Below, one piece after another: positions 38,315 to 47,805 of a stretch of DNA of 64,000 nucleotides; the first letter of the stretch is position 1; each line of letters opens with the position of its first letter. The stretch is from Chlorobaculum thiosulfatiphilum (GTDB taxonomy: Bacteria > Bacteroidota > Chlorobiia > Chlorobiales > Chlorobiaceae), in assembly GCF_006265165.1 (NCBI RefSeq), contig NZ_VDCH01000009.1, positions 1-64,000 of the forward strand, given 5' to 3'. A program made the translations under genes and the position numbers. The notes below the pieces were generated by a model that did not search any database, had not been told where the DNA came from, and saw only the letters and a program-made list of their open reading frames with translations.

Positions 38315-38494
38315 TCCTTTGAAGTCTGTCATTATCGGTGTGTTTAGGTGTTTCATGATACAAAGCGTACGGTTCTTTGGCTTTTCATCGAATCGATACT
38401 TCGAAAAGTAACAATTCCGGTTTGAAAATACTATTGCGCCAAAGAAAAACAGGATAAGGCAAATACGCCCTGTCGAGGCCGTGCGGCGCGGGAT

Positions 38495-39643
38495 TTACGC
38501 TCTTCGCGGTGTGCGTTTTCTGAATATCTGGCCGGGCTCCTGCTCGACGATCCATTTCAGTTCGAGTTCGAAAAGATGCACCAGAAGGGCGTCGATCTTC
38601 ATACCGGTCTTTTCGGCGATGAGGTCGATGTGCATCGCGCCCGCCTGGAGCGCTTCGACGATGCACGACTCCTCGATGTCGAGAGCAAGCGGCTCGGGCG
38701 CTCCCGTCTGTTTCATCGCGGGGTTTCGCGCCGGATCGAGTTCGGCGAGAATGTCTTCGGCACAGAGCACCGGCCTGGCCTGGTTTTGCTGTATGAGGAA
38801 GTTCGCGCCGCGCGAGGCGGCGGAAAAGATGCTGCCCGGCACTGCGAACACTTCGCGGTTCTGTTCGAGGGCGCAGGCGGCGGTGATCATCGAGCCGCCC
38901 TTGATGTCCGATTCGACGATCAGTGTGCCCTGCGTCAGGCCGGAGATCAGGCGGTTCCGGCGCGGAAAATTGCCCGGTTCGGGCTTGACGCCGATCCACT
39001 CCTCAGAGATGATCGCGCCGCGTTCGAGTATCTTCGGCCAGAGCCGCCCGGCGGGGTCGGTGTAGATGCGGTCGATGCCGCAGCCGAGCACGGCAACGGT
39101 GACGCCATCGCTCTCCACGGCCGCGCGGTGCGCCATCATGTCGATGCCGTAGGCCAGGCCGCTGAAGATGGCGTAGCCGTTGCCCGCCATTTCGCGGCAG
39201 ATGAACTCGGTGGCCTGCTTGCCGTAGGCCGTGGCCTTGCGGGTGCCGACGACGGCGAGCGAGGGCAGCGAGAGCGCCTCGGTATTGCCGCGCGCGAAGA
39301 ACAGGAGCGGCGGATCGTAAATCTCCTTCAGGAGCGGCGGGTAGGCGGGGTCGAGGATCGTTACGACCGCGGCACCCAGCCGTTCAGCCCGCGCGAGCTG
39401 CTCTTCCGCCGCCTCGCGCGCCTTCTGTCGCCACGCCGGGCTTGCGAGCCGCTCGGCGGTTTCGCGGGCGATGGTCTCGCCGATGCCGGGAATCTGGCGC
39501 AGCGCGTCGATGTCCGCTTCGAGCAGCGCCGGGGTCGGGCCGAAACGGTTGACAAGGGCGCGCGCCCTTGAGGGGCCGATGCCGGGAAGCTGCGAGATAA
39601 TGAGCAGCAAAAGCGCAATGCTTTGCTCAGGGGTCGTTGTCAT
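38495..39643 (-). CDS. dprA: DNA-processing protein DprA
   Basis: A 382-residue protein. There is an N-terminal helix-hairpin-helix region (QLPGIGPSRARALVNRFGP, IPGIGETIARETAERL), a Rossmann-like domain with LAVVGTRKATAYGKQATEFI, GLAYGIDMMAHRAAVESD and VLGCGIDRIYTDPAG, and a C-terminal winged-helix segment (LIAEKTGMKIDALLVHLFEL). DprA loads RecA onto incoming single strands during transformation. A role in natural uptake is family knowledge; no competence pilus gene is nearby. Confidence 0.95.
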   Translation of the reverse strand: MTTTPEQSIALLLLIISQLPGIGPSRARALVNRFGPTPALLEADIDALRQIPGIGETIARETAERLASPAWRQKAREAAEEQLARAERLGAAVVTILDPAYPPLLKEIYDPPLLFFARGNTEALSLPSLAVVGTRKATAYGKQATEFICREMAGNGYAIFSGLAYGIDMMAHRAAVESDGVTVAVLGCGIDRIYTDPAGRLWPKILERGAIISEEWIGVKPEPGNFPRRNRLISGLTQGTLIVESDIKGGSMITAACALEQNREVFAVPGSIFSAASRGANFLIQQNQARPVLCAEDILAELDPARNPAMKQTGAPEPLALDIEESCIVEALQAGAMHIDLIAEKTGMKIDALLVHLFELELKWIVEQEPGQIFRKRTPRRA

Positions 39644-39701
39644 AGTTCGGGGGCAGGGGAGTTGAAGAGAGGCGGGGGGAGGGGTTTCCCCCCGGAAAGT
39701 C

Positions 39702-40700
39702 TCAGAAATCGCGCTTCATGAGGATGTTGGCGAACCCTCGCAGGTAGCCGCGTCCCTCCTCCAGAGGAAGGGCGTCGAGCGCAGCGAAGGCCGCTTCGGT
39801 ATCCTCGTTGATCTTCGCCCTGGTCTCGTCAAGCACACCGCAGCGCTCGAAGATCGCCTTGACGGCGGGCACGTTGTCGGGCGAGGTGCCCTTGTTGTCG
39901 AAGATCGACTGCAACAGCTCGCGGTCGCTGCCTGTGGCCAGTTCGAGCGAGCGGAGCAGGAGCCATGTTTTCTTGCCGTTGATGACGTCTCCGCCCGGCA
40001 CCTTGCCCGACTTGCCGTCTCCGGCCATGATGTCGAGGTAGTCGTCCTGGATCTGGAAGGCGCGTCCAATTTTCTCGCCGAAGGTGACCAGCGCCGCAAT
40101 CTGCTCCGGTGTGCCGTCGCCAGCCACGCCGCCCGCTTCGAGCGCCGCCGAAATGAGCCGCCCCGTTTTTTTGGAGATCATGTCGAGGTAGTCGGCGATG
40201 GAGACATCCGTGCGCTGTTCCAGCTCCATGTCGAGCGCCTGACCTTCGCAGATGGTGATGTTGGCGTCGTTGAAGATGTGGATCATCTCGGCGTGCCGCG
40301 CCGTGAGCGCCTGAAGCGCCAGCTCGTAGGCGTAGGCGATCATCATGTCGCCCGACAGGATCGCGGAGTTGACATTCCACTGCTTGTGCACGGTCGGACG
40401 GCCATGGCGCAGGTCGGCGGCATCCATGATGTCGTCGTGCATCAGGGTGAAGTTGTGCAGCACCTCGACGCCGAGGGCGACGCCAAGCGCGTTGTCGCAG
40501 GAGCCGCTGACCGCTTCCGAGGCGAGCAGCGTCAGGAACGGACGGATTCGCTTGCCCTTTCCTTCGAGGATGTAGCGAGCCGGGCCGTAGAGCGTGGCGG
40601 GACTCTCTTTCTGGAAGCATCGGGCAAGGGCTTCGTTGATTCGTGAGTGGTATTGACGGTACTTGGATTCAACCTGCTCCTGGGTTATCTGTAAAGTCAT
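39702..40700 (-). CDS. Short-chain polyprenyl (FPP/GGPP-type) synthase
   Basis: A 332-residue isoprenyl diphosphate synthase. The first Asp-rich motif is LMHDDIMDAADLRHGRPT and the second is QIQDDYLDIMAGDG. The residue five before the first motif is Phe (NFTLMHDD), which in the family points to FPP/GGPP-length products. GGPP would feed bacteriochlorophyll and carotenoid tails in this kind of organism (inference). The ATG at 40700 is chosen because the longer frame would run into the isomerase gene, which ends at 40712. Confidence 0.9.
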   Translation of the reverse strand: MTLQITQEQVESKYRQYHSRINEALARCFQKESPATLYGPARYILEGKGKRIRPFLTLLASEAVSGSCDNALGVALGVEVLHNFTLMHDDIMDAADLRHGRPTVHKQWNVNSAILSGDMMIAYAYELALQALTARHAEMIHIFNDANITICEGQALDMELEQRTDVSIADYLDMISKKTGRLISAALEAGGVAGDGTPEQIAALVTFGEKIGRAFQIQDDYLDIMAGDGKSGKVPGGDVINGKKTWLLLRSLELATGSDRELLQSIFDNKGTSPDNVPAVKAIFERCGVLDETRAKINEDTEAAFAALDALPLEEGRGYLRGFANILMKRDF

Positions 40701-40711
40701 GGCTCCGGTGC

Positions 40712-41785
40712 TCAGGGTTTGTGATTGATAGTTGCTCGTTTCAGTGCTTCGATACTGGCCGATCCGGTCAGGAACATCGCCGCCTTGAGGTCGCTGGACC
40801 ATGCGCGGATGGTCTCGTCGAGCGTTCCGGCGTGGAGCGCGACGAGCATGTGCCGCGCGGAGGCGGCGATGTTTGCGCCGAGGGCGATCGACTTGGCGAC
40901 GTCAAGGCCGTTGCGGATGCCGCCCGACGAGATCACGCCAAGCGCGGCGTACTGTGGGTTGTGCTGCTTGAGCGCCGCGATGCCGGTCAGACACTCGGCG
41001 GTCGGGATGCCCCAGTTCAGCAGCTCGCCCAGCGCCGACGGGCTGAAGCGCTCCTCATTGCCGAAGCGGTCGAGATAGCGGCACTCTTCGACCTTCTGCC
41101 AGCTTATGCCGCCCGCTCCGGCCACGTCAATGGCCTTGACGCCCGCGTCAGCGAGCTTCCGCGCGGCGCTCGCCGAGATGCCGCAGCCCACCTCCTTGGC
41201 GATCACCGGCACGTCGATGGTGGCGGTAATGTCGTTCAGCTTGTCGAGAAATCCCTTGAAGTCGGTGCTGCCTTCAGGCTGGAACAGCTCTTGCGCCGGG
41301 TTGAGATGCACGATCAGCGCGTCGGCCTCGATGAGGTCGATCAATATCGAGAGTTGCTCGCGGCTCAGTCCGGCGGCCACTTCGGGCGCGCCGATGTTGG
41401 CGTAGATGGGCGCCGTCGGCGCGGATTTGCGCACAATCGAAAAGCTCTCGCGGTGCGACGAGCCTTCGAGCGCCTGGCGCATACTGCCCACGCCGAGCGG
41501 GATGCGGAAGCGTTCGGCAGCTTCGGCCAGGGTGCGGTTCAGGGCGAGGGCGTCACCGTAGCCGCCGGTCATCGAAGAGATCATGATCGGCAGGTCGATC
41601 TTCTTGCCGAGGAACTCCGTCGAGAGGTCGATCTCTTTGGAATCGATCTCCGGCGCGGCGTTGTGCTCGAACCTCCACGCGCCGAGGCCGGTATCCTGAA
41701 GGTCGAAACAGACCTCGCGGTTCAGGCAGATATCGACGTGGCTGTGCTTGCGTTCAGCGGTTATGGTTGCGCTTGCTTCTTGCAT
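40712..41785 (-). CDS. fni: Isopentenyl-diphosphate delta-isomerase, type 2
   Basis: A 357-residue FMN-dependent TIM barrel that interconverts IPP and DMAPP. Visible: [16 protein letters not shown] near the start, [40 protein letters not shown], and the phosphate-binding [20 protein letters not shown]. It supplies DMAPP to the polyprenyl synthase 12 bp downstream, an evident functional pair. Confidence 0.95.
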   Translation of the reverse strand: MQEASATITAERKHSHVDICLNREVCFDLQDTGLGAWRFEHNAAPEIDSKEIDLSTEFLGKKIDLPIMISSMTGGYGDALALNRTLAEAAERFRIPLGVGSMRQALEGSSHRESFSIVRKSAPTAPIYANIGAPEVAAGLSREQLSILIDLIEADALIVHLNPAQELFQPEGSTDFKGFLDKLNDITATIDVPVIAKEVGCGISASAARKLADAGVKAIDVAGAGGISWQKVEECRYLDRFGNEERFSPSALGELLNWGIPTAECLTGIAALKQHNPQYAALGVISSGGIRNGLDVAKSIALGANIAASARHMLVALHAGTLDETIRAWSSDLKAAMFLTGSASIEALKRATINHKP

Positions 41786-41892
41786 GGGCGGATGGCCGCT
41801 TCTGGTTTGAACGATTTTCAGAGGTGCTCTGTAAAGTATAACTTATGGCAAATATCCCATAACTTTTTTCGGGCTTGTCCGGTTTGCGCCTT

Positions 41893-43158
41893 ATGTTCAG
41901 AACCCTGTTCGATATAGCCGTCAGGCACATTCTCGGCCGCAAGCGCCAGACGCTCACCACCATGCTTGCCGTGTCGGTCAGCACGATGGTGCTCATCACC
42001 ACCATCTCGCTCACCAGGGGGCTGCTCGATTCCTTCACCGAAACCATCATCGACGCCGCGCCACACATCCGCATCAAGGGCGAGAAGATCGATCCGGTGC
42101 CGACCAATCTGTTCGACGCTGCCGGCTCGAAGAGGGCTTTCGTGGCGGACAATATCGGCAGGGATGAATCCGATGAGGTGCGCAACTACGGGCGAATTCT
42201 CGAAATTGTTTCCTCGCCCGCCTTTTCCGGCAAGATCACCGCCGCCTCGCCCTTCGTCGAGTCGCAGATCATGGCGGTCAAGGGGAACCGCAACCAGCCG
42301 GTGCTGCTCAGGGGAGTGGAGATCGACCGCGAAGAGCGCATCAGCCACATCGGGCGCAACCTCGTTTCCGGCGATCTGGTGCTGTTCCGGAAAACTCCCG
42401 ATGCCCTTTTGGTCGGGCGTTCCGTCGCCACCGATCTTGGCGTGGAGCTGAACGACCAGATCACCATCATTTCGTCCGACGGCCGCAGCCGCCAGGGCAA
42501 GGTTGCCGGAATTTTTTTCACCGGCATCAACGCCGTCGATAACACGATCCTTTCGTCGCTCAAGCTCGGCCAGATTGTCGAGGGGCTGCCGCCCAACAAG
42601 GTTACCGGCATTTCGCTGAAGGTTGCCGACCCGCTCGACGACGCGCCGCTGGCCGACGAGCTTGAGCGCATAACCGGCTACCGTTGCATGACTTGGCAGG
42701 AGGAGAATGAGAGCGTGTTGGTGCTCTTCAAGCGGATCGGCTCCATCGTGCTGTCGCTCGTGGGTTTCGTTGGCGTGGTGTCGGGCTTCGGCGTGGCAAA
42801 TATCCTCGTGACGACGGTTTTCGAGAAGAGCCGCGACATCGCCATCATGAAGTCGTTCGGCTTTTCGTCGGCGCAGATGGTGGGGCTGTTCGTTTTCGAG
42901 GGGTTTCTGGTCGGCCTCGGCGGCGCGCTCGCCGGAGGCCTCATGGCGACCGGCTCAATCGGGTTTCTGGCCAGCTTGCAGATCGAAAGCTCGCAGGGGC
43001 CGCTGACCAAAAGCGGCTTCAGCATGTCGTGGAACCCCTGGTACTTTTTCTTCGTCATCGTCGTGACGGTCATCATCAGCACCATCGCCGCCGCGATCCC
43101 CTCGCTCCGCGCCGCCCGCCTGGAGCCGGTGACGGTGCTGCGGGAGAGCAATCTTTGA
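41893..43158 (+). CDS. FtsX/MacB-type ABC transporter permease
   Basis: A 421-residue membrane protein with one helix near the N-terminus (AVRHILGRKRQTLTTMLAVS), a periplasmic domain of about 230 residues, and three helices near the C-terminus (VLSLVGFVGVVSGFGVANIL; the FVFEGFLVGLGGALAGGLMA region; WYFFFVIVVTVIISTIAAAI), ending PSLRAARLEPVTVLRESNL. This is the LolC/E-MacB permease plan for mechanical extraction of lipoproteins or other envelope substrates. The ATPase partner is not adjacent. The ATG at 41893 is preferred over a TTG at 41875. Confidence 0.85.
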   Translation: MFRTLFDIAVRHILGRKRQTLTTMLAVSVSTMVLITTISLTRGLLDSFTETIIDAAPHIRIKGEKIDPVPTNLFDAAGSKRAFVADNIGRDESDEVRNYGRILEIVSSPAFSGKITAASPFVESQIMAVKGNRNQPVLLRGVEIDREERISHIGRNLVSGDLVLFRKTPDALLVGRSVATDLGVELNDQITIISSDGRSRQGKVAGIFFTGINAVDNTILSSLKLGQIVEGLPPNKVTGISLKVADPLDDAPLADELERITGYRCMTWQEENESVLVLFKRIGSIVLSLVGFVGVVSGFGVANILVTTVFEKSRDIAIMKSFGFSSAQMVGLFVFEGFLVGLGGALAGGLMATGSIGFLASLQIESSQGPLTKSGFSMSWNPWYFFFVIVVTVIISTIAAAIPSLRAARLEPVTVLRESNL

Positions 43159-43189
43159 GGCTTTGGGGTTGGTGCGGAGTTTGGTGCTG

Positions 43190-43306
43190 TGGGACGAGTG
43201 GGGCTTATGGGACTATTGGGACAACAAGAACTAAGAAGAAAAAACGATCCACTTTTCTCTTCCTCCCAAAAGTCCCACTCGTCCCAAAAGTCCCATAAGT
43301 CCCAAC
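43190..43306. repeat. 9-bp-periodic inverted repeat between convergent genes
   Basis: Plus-sense units TGGGACGAG, TGGGGCTTA, TGGGACTAT and TGGGACAAC at 43190-43225 face reverse-sense units CCCAAAAGT, CCCACTCGT, CCCAAAAGT and CCCATAAGT at 43265-43300. The arms pair into a long imperfect hairpin with a 39-nt loop. It lies exactly between the convergent permease and exporter genes, so it probably ends transcription from both sides. It shares the lead-in GGTGCTGTGGGAC with the copy at 35979. Confidence 0.8.
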
Positions 43307-43317
43307 TATCCTATACT

Positions 43318-45147
43318 TCACCCCGCCTCTTCCAGCCTGCTGCGCTCCGGGTGCTGCAATAAATACAGCTTGTAGTACAACCCTCGCTGGGCGAGGAGTT
43401 CCTGGTGGGTGCCGGTTTCGCGGATGGTGCCTTTGTGCAGCACCACGATCTTGTCGGCATGCTGGATCGTCGAGAGCCGGTGGGCGATGATGATCGAGGT
43501 GCGGTGCTTCATCAGCCGGTCGGTGGCCTGTTCGATGAGCGACTCGGTTTCGGTATCGACCGAGCTGGTGGCTTCGTCGAGCACGAGAATGTCCGGGTCG
43601 TAGAGCAGCGCCCGCACGAAGGCGAGGAGCTGCTTCTGGCCCGCCGAGAGTCCCGAACCGTTTTCGCGGATGCGGTAGTCGTAGCCGCCCGGCAGCTTTT
43701 CGATGAAGCGGTTCGCGCCCACGATACTGGCCGCCTCGCGAATCGTTTCGTCCGAAATCGAGGGATCGCCGAAGCTGAGATTCTCGCGGATCGAACCGGC
43801 GAAGAGCACCACATCTTGCATCACCACGCCCACGAGCTTGCGCAAATCGTGGCCGGGAATGTCTCTCAGCTCGATACCGTCAATCGTCACCGAACCCTTC
43901 GCGTAGGGGTAAAACCGCGAAAGAATGTTGATGAGCGTGGTTTTGCCGCTGCCGGTTGCGCCGACGATGGCCACGGTTTCTCCCGCCTTGATCTCCAGCG
44001 AAATGTCGCGCAGCACCCAGTGATTTTCGTCGTAAGAGAACCACACCTTGTCGAATTCGATGCGATCCCGAAACGCGGTGATCGTTCTGGCATTCTCTGA
44101 CGGCTCCGGATCGAGCGGCTCTTCGAGCAGGCGGAAGATGCGGTCTGAGCTGGTGACGGCGGTCTGCATGATGTTGAAGCGGTCGGAGAGGTGCTGCAAC
44201 GGGCGGAAGAAGAGCCAGATGAACTGCACGAACGACACCACCACGCCCACCGAAAGATCGGCCTGCATGATCCGCGTTGCGCTGAACCACACCACCAAAC
44301 CCGCCGCCGCCGAGCTGAGAAACTCGATCAAGGGGAAGTAGATCGAAAAATAATGCACCGTCTTGATGTTGGCGTCGCGGTGGTCGGCGTTGATGGCGGA
44401 GTGTTTCCGGAACTCGGCCTCCTCGCGCGAGAAGAGCTGCACCACCTTCATGCCGGTGATGTGCTCCTGAAAAAAGGAGTTGAGCCTCGCCAGATGCGTC
44501 CGGACATCGAGGAACGCCTGGCGCACCCTGTCCTTGAAAAAAATGGTCGAGTAGATCATGACCGGCAAAATGCTCAGCACGACGAGCGTCAGCCGCCAGT
44601 CGGTCAGCAGCATCATCGCTACGATGAAGAGCAGTTGTAAGACGTCGCCGATGATGGTGATGAGGCCGCTGGAGAGCATTTCGTTGAGCGCCTCGACGTC
44701 GTTGGTGGTGCGGGTGATGATGCGGCCAACCGGATTGCGGTCGAAGTAGCGGATCGGCAGGCGCTGCAAGTGGCGGAAGATGTCGAGGCGGATGGCATAG
44801 ACCGCTTTCTGGCCGATGAGCTGCGTCAGCCAGGTGGCGGCGTACTGCTTGACGCCGTCGAGCACGATCACGAGCAGCATGAGGAGACTGACGACGGCGA
44901 GGCCCTTGTGGTCTCCCGTGGCGATGTGGTCGTCGATGGCGATGCGGGTCAGCCAGGGGCGCAGCGGCGTCAAAATGGCGCCGAAGGCGGTCAGCGCCAC
45001 CGCGCCCGCGACTAGCCCCTTGAAGGGCTTGATGTAGCCGAGAAGCCGCTTGATGATGTAGCGGTCAACCGAACCCTTTTTACGATTGCCAAGGGTTTCG
45101 TCCTGCTGTGTGTGGAATCCTGATGCCGCGCCTGCTCCCATTCTCAT
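43318..45147 (-). CDS. MsbA-like ABC exporter (permease-ATPase half transporter)
   Basis: A 609-residue protein. Six transmembrane helices (residues about 40-330) with the coupling motif EVEALNEMLSSGL region, then an ATPase domain with Walker A AIVGATGSGKTTLINILSRF, signature GSGLSAGQKQLLAFVRALL (LSAGQ in place of LSGGQ), Walker B ILVLDEATSSVD, and IIAHRLSTIQHADKIVVL. It would flip a lipid or drug across the inner membrane; lipid A core transport is a reasonable guess for this type. It lies 4 bp downstream of the phosphohexomutase gene. Confidence 0.9.
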   Translation of the reverse strand: MRMGAGAASGFHTQQDETLGNRKKGSVDRYIIKRLLGYIKPFKGLVAGAVALTAFGAILTPLRPWLTRIAIDDHIATGDHKGLAVVSLLMLLVIVLDGVKQYAATWLTQLIGQKAVYAIRLDIFRHLQRLPIRYFDRNPVGRIITRTTNDVEALNEMLSSGLITIIGDVLQLLFIVAMMLLTDWRLTLVVLSILPVMIYSTIFFKDRVRQAFLDVRTHLARLNSFFQEHITGMKVVQLFSREEAEFRKHSAINADHRDANIKTVHYFSIYFPLIEFLSSAAAGLVVWFSATRIMQADLSVGVVVSFVQFIWLFFRPLQHLSDRFNIMQTAVTSSDRIFRLLEEPLDPEPSENARTITAFRDRIEFDKVWFSYDENHWVLRDISLEIKAGETVAIVGATGSGKTTLINILSRFYPYAKGSVTIDGIELRDIPGHDLRKLVGVVMQDVVLFAGSIRENLSFGDPSISDETIREAASIVGANRFIEKLPGGYDYRIRENGSGLSAGQKQLLAFVRALLYDPDILVLDEATSSVDTETESLIEQATDRLMKHRTSIIIAHRLSTIQHADKIVVLHKGTIRETGTHQELLAQRGLYYKLYLLQHPERSRLEEAG

Positions 45148-45151
45148 GCCG

Positions 45152-46579
45152 TCAGCCCTCGGTCAAACTGGCCGCCACGGTTGCGATCTCTTCGATGAAG
45201 CTCGCGGCAAGGGCGTCGGCCTCCTCTTGCGTCGAGGCTTCGGTGTAAATACGGACAATCGGCTCGGTGTTCGAGGGGCGAAGGTGCGCCCAGCCCGCCG
45301 CGAAGTCGAGCTTGAGACCGTCGAGCCGGTTGCACTCCGCTTCGGGATGGTTTGCGGCCACCGTGTCGAAAATCGTGCCGAGCGCCTCTTTCGTCAATTT
45401 TTCAAGCTCGACCTTTTTCTTTGACATGAAGTAGTCGGGGAAGGTTTTGCGGAATCCCGAAAGCGTACCGCCCGTCTCGGATTTCCATTCGGCGAAGGCC
45501 TGGATGAAGAGCGCGATTCCGGCAAGCGCGTCGCGCCCGTAGTGCAGCTCCGGCAAAATGACGCCGCCGTTGCCCTCGCCGCCGATCGCCGCCCCCTTCT
45601 CCTTCATTACCTCGGTCACGTTGGCCTCGCCGACTTTGGCGCTGAAGCACTCGACCTCGTGCTTGCGGGCGATGTCCCGCAGGGCGCGGCTGCTCGAAAG
45701 GTTGTTGACCACCGGCCCTTTGTGGTGCTTGAGGTAGAAATCGGCGCAGGCGACCAGCGTGTATTCTTCGCCGAAGAGCGTGCCGTCTTGGCACACCAGC
45801 GCGAGTCGATCGGCGTCGGGATCGACGATGATGCCGAGGTCGCAGCTCTCGCGGGCGAGAATCTCCATCGTCTGGCGCAGGTTCTGCTCGACCGGTTCCG
45901 GGTTGCGCGGAAAGATGCCCGTGCCTTCGCAGGCGAGCGTTTTGATCTCCGTGATGCCGAGCTTGCGGCACAGCTCCGGCACGATGAACGATCCCGCCCC
46001 CTCGACGGCGTCGATCAGTACCCGGAAGTTCATGCTTTTGATCAGGTCGCGGTCGAGGCAGGAGAGCTTCAGGATTCGCTCGATATGCACCGCGTCCCAC
46101 GATCCGTTTGCCGTCAGCGAGCCGATCTCGTCCCATCGGGCGGAGTCGAACGAGCCTTTTTCTACGATAGCGAGCAGCTCCTCGACGTCGGAGGCGTTCA
46201 TGAACTCCCCTTTCTCGTTGAGCATTTTCAGGGCGTTCCACTCGACGGGATTGTGCGAGGCGGTGACGATCAGCCCGCCGTCGGCTCCTTCGCCGGCGGT
46301 GGCGATCTCGACGGTCGGCGTGGTGGTCATGCCGACATCGACCACATCACAGCCGCAGAGCGCGAGGGTATTCGAGACCAGCCCGGTGATGACGCCGCCG
46401 GTCGGTCGGCTGTCCCTGCCGATGACGATTTTCGGTTTGGACTGCGATCCGGGATTCAGCGCCTGTTTTCGCCGCTTGACCCAAGTGGCGAAGGCCATCG
46501 TGAATGCCGTGAGGTTTTCCGGGGTGAGGCTCTTGCCGACCACGCCGCGGATGCCGGAGACGCTGATCATCAAGCTCAT
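45152..46579 (-). CDS. Phosphoglucosamine mutase / phosphohexomutase
   Basis: A 475-residue alpha-D-phosphohexomutase. The phosphoserine loop is [19 protein letters not shown], the metal loop is [16 protein letters not shown], the sugar-binding loop is [19 protein letters not shown], and the phosphate-binding C-terminus is [15 protein letters not shown]. It interconverts hexose 1- and 6-phosphates; GlmM (glucosamine) or phosphomannomutase activity cannot be separated by eye. With the GlmU-like gene it would serve UDP-sugar synthesis. Same strand and adjacent to the exporter. Confidence 0.88.
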   Translation of the reverse strand: MSLMISVSGIRGVVGKSLTPENLTAFTMAFATWVKRRKQALNPGSQSKPKIVIGRDSRPTGGVITGLVSNTLALCGCDVVDVGMTTTPTVEIATAGEGADGGLIVTASHNPVEWNALKMLNEKGEFMNASDVEELLAIVEKGSFDSARWDEIGSLTANGSWDAVHIERILKLSCLDRDLIKSMNFRVLIDAVEGAGSFIVPELCRKLGITEIKTLACEGTGIFPRNPEPVEQNLRQTMEILARESCDLGIIVDPDADRLALVCQDGTLFGEEYTLVACADFYLKHHKGPVVNNLSSSRALRDIARKHEVECFSAKVGEANVTEVMKEKGAAIGGEGNGGVILPELHYGRDALAGIALFIQAFAEWKSETGGTLSGFRKTFPDYFMSKKKVELEKLTKEALGTIFDTVAANHPEAECNRLDGLKLDFAAGWAHLRPSNTEPIVRIYTEASTQEEADALAASFIEEIATVAASLTEG

Positions 46580-46787
46580 TGGCAGGAAATGTTGAGGATT
46601 GAGAAGGAGTTACCGTTTTGTTGCGGGAATATACATAAAAAACCGCCGAAGCCCGGTCACCAGTCTGGCGGATTCCGTCAATAATTTGTGTCGATATTTT
46701 TTAATTTTCGAGGCAGGTTCGTATATTACATGCCTTTTGTTGCGGATACCGCACACTCTTAACAAGATATTATAACAGCACAAGGTT

Positions 46788-47066
46788 ATGCCTCTACACA
46801 AATCAGCCGAAAAAAGACTCAGACAGGCAGCGCGCAGGAATGAACGGAACCGTGCCCGTAAAAAAGAACTCAAGGGCGTTTTGAAGAACATGCAGAAGCT
46901 GATCGATGCCAACGCCCAGAAGAGCGAAGTCGAGGCGGCATACCGCGCAGCCGTGCAGAAGCTCGACAGACTTGGCGTCAAGCGTTACATTCACGCCAAC
47001 AAGGCGTCGCGCAAGAAAGCCCAGTTGACGAAGGCGCTCAACAACTACACGCCGACGGTCGGCTGA
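46788..47066 (+). CDS. rpsT: 30S ribosomal protein S20
   Basis: A 92-residue basic helical 16S rRNA-binding protein of normal length: [59 protein letters not shown]. Divergent from the phosphohexomutase gene across about 210 bp that must contain both promoters. Confidence 0.96.
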   Translation: MPLHKSAEKRLRQAARRNERNRARKKELKGVLKNMQKLIDANAQKSEVEAAYRAAVQKLDRLGVKRYIHANKASRKKAQLTKALNNYTPTVG

Positions 47067-47192
47067 TCATCGGGCTTCCGCAAGCGTACCGCGCGAGCGG
47101 GCAATGCTTCATATTCAGTCATACCCGGTCAGCAACCGGCGCCTTGATGGCGCAAAAAGGCTGCAAGCCGGGTATCGTCCATCCCATTCATC

Positions 47193-47798
47193 ATGTTCGC
47201 ATTTTTGAGAGGTGAGCTGGTAACGGCTTCCCGCGAGGAGGTGGTTGTCGAGGTATCCGGCATCGGGTACCTGCTGCACATCTCGTCCGGAACGAGCCGC
47301 CGTCTTCCTTCGGAGGGGAGCCAGGTTCGTCTCTTTACCCATCACCATGTCCGCGAGGACCTTCAGCAGCTTTTCGGTTTTCTCGACGAGGAGGAACTTC
47401 AGCTTTTCCGGCTGCTGCTCACCATCAGTGGCGTGGGGCCGAAGCTCGCGATGGCCGTGCTTTCGGGCCTCAGCGTGGGTGAAGTCCAGGAGGCGATCGT
47501 CGCGAACCGTCCGGAAACGCTCTACGGCATCACCGGCGTGGGCAAGAAAACCGCGGCTCGCATCATCCTCGAACTGCGGGACAAGATTCTCAAAATCCAG
47601 CCAGCGGCGAGCGGCAAAACGGCAGGCGAGCCTCACGCCATCCAGTTGAACGAAGATGCCCTGGCGGCGCTCATGACTCTCGGTTTCCCGAGGCAGACGG
47701 CTCAGAAAGCTGTTTCCGGCGTTCTGGAATCATCGCCTGCGCTGTCGGTCGAAGAGCTGGTCAGGGCCGCGCTGACTGCCATTCACAACAACTCCTGA
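47193..47798 (+). CDS. ruvA: Holliday junction branch migration protein RuvA
   Basis: A 201-residue DNA-binding subunit. N-terminal OB domain MFAFLRGELVTASREEVVVE, two helix-hairpin-helix motifs LTISGVGPKLAMAVLSGLS and LYGITGVGKKTAARIILELR, and a C-terminal domain (ALMTLGFPRQTAQKAVSGVL) that contacts RuvB. RuvB is not in the window. followed by folC after 7 bp. Confidence 0.96.
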   Translation: MFAFLRGELVTASREEVVVEVSGIGYLLHISSGTSRRLPSEGSQVRLFTHHHVREDLQQLFGFLDEEELQLFRLLLTISGVGPKLAMAVLSGLSVGEVQEAIVANRPETLYGITGVGKKTAARIILELRDKILKIQPAASGKTAGEPHAIQLNEDALAALMTLGFPRQTAQKAVSGVLESSPALSVEELVRAALTAIHNNS

Positions 47799-47805
47799 GG
47801 CGACC

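Noticed and set aside
43190-43306. Possible CRISPR array
   Set aside because: The repeat unit is 9 bp, arms are in opposite orientation and there are no spacers or cas genes anywhere in the window.
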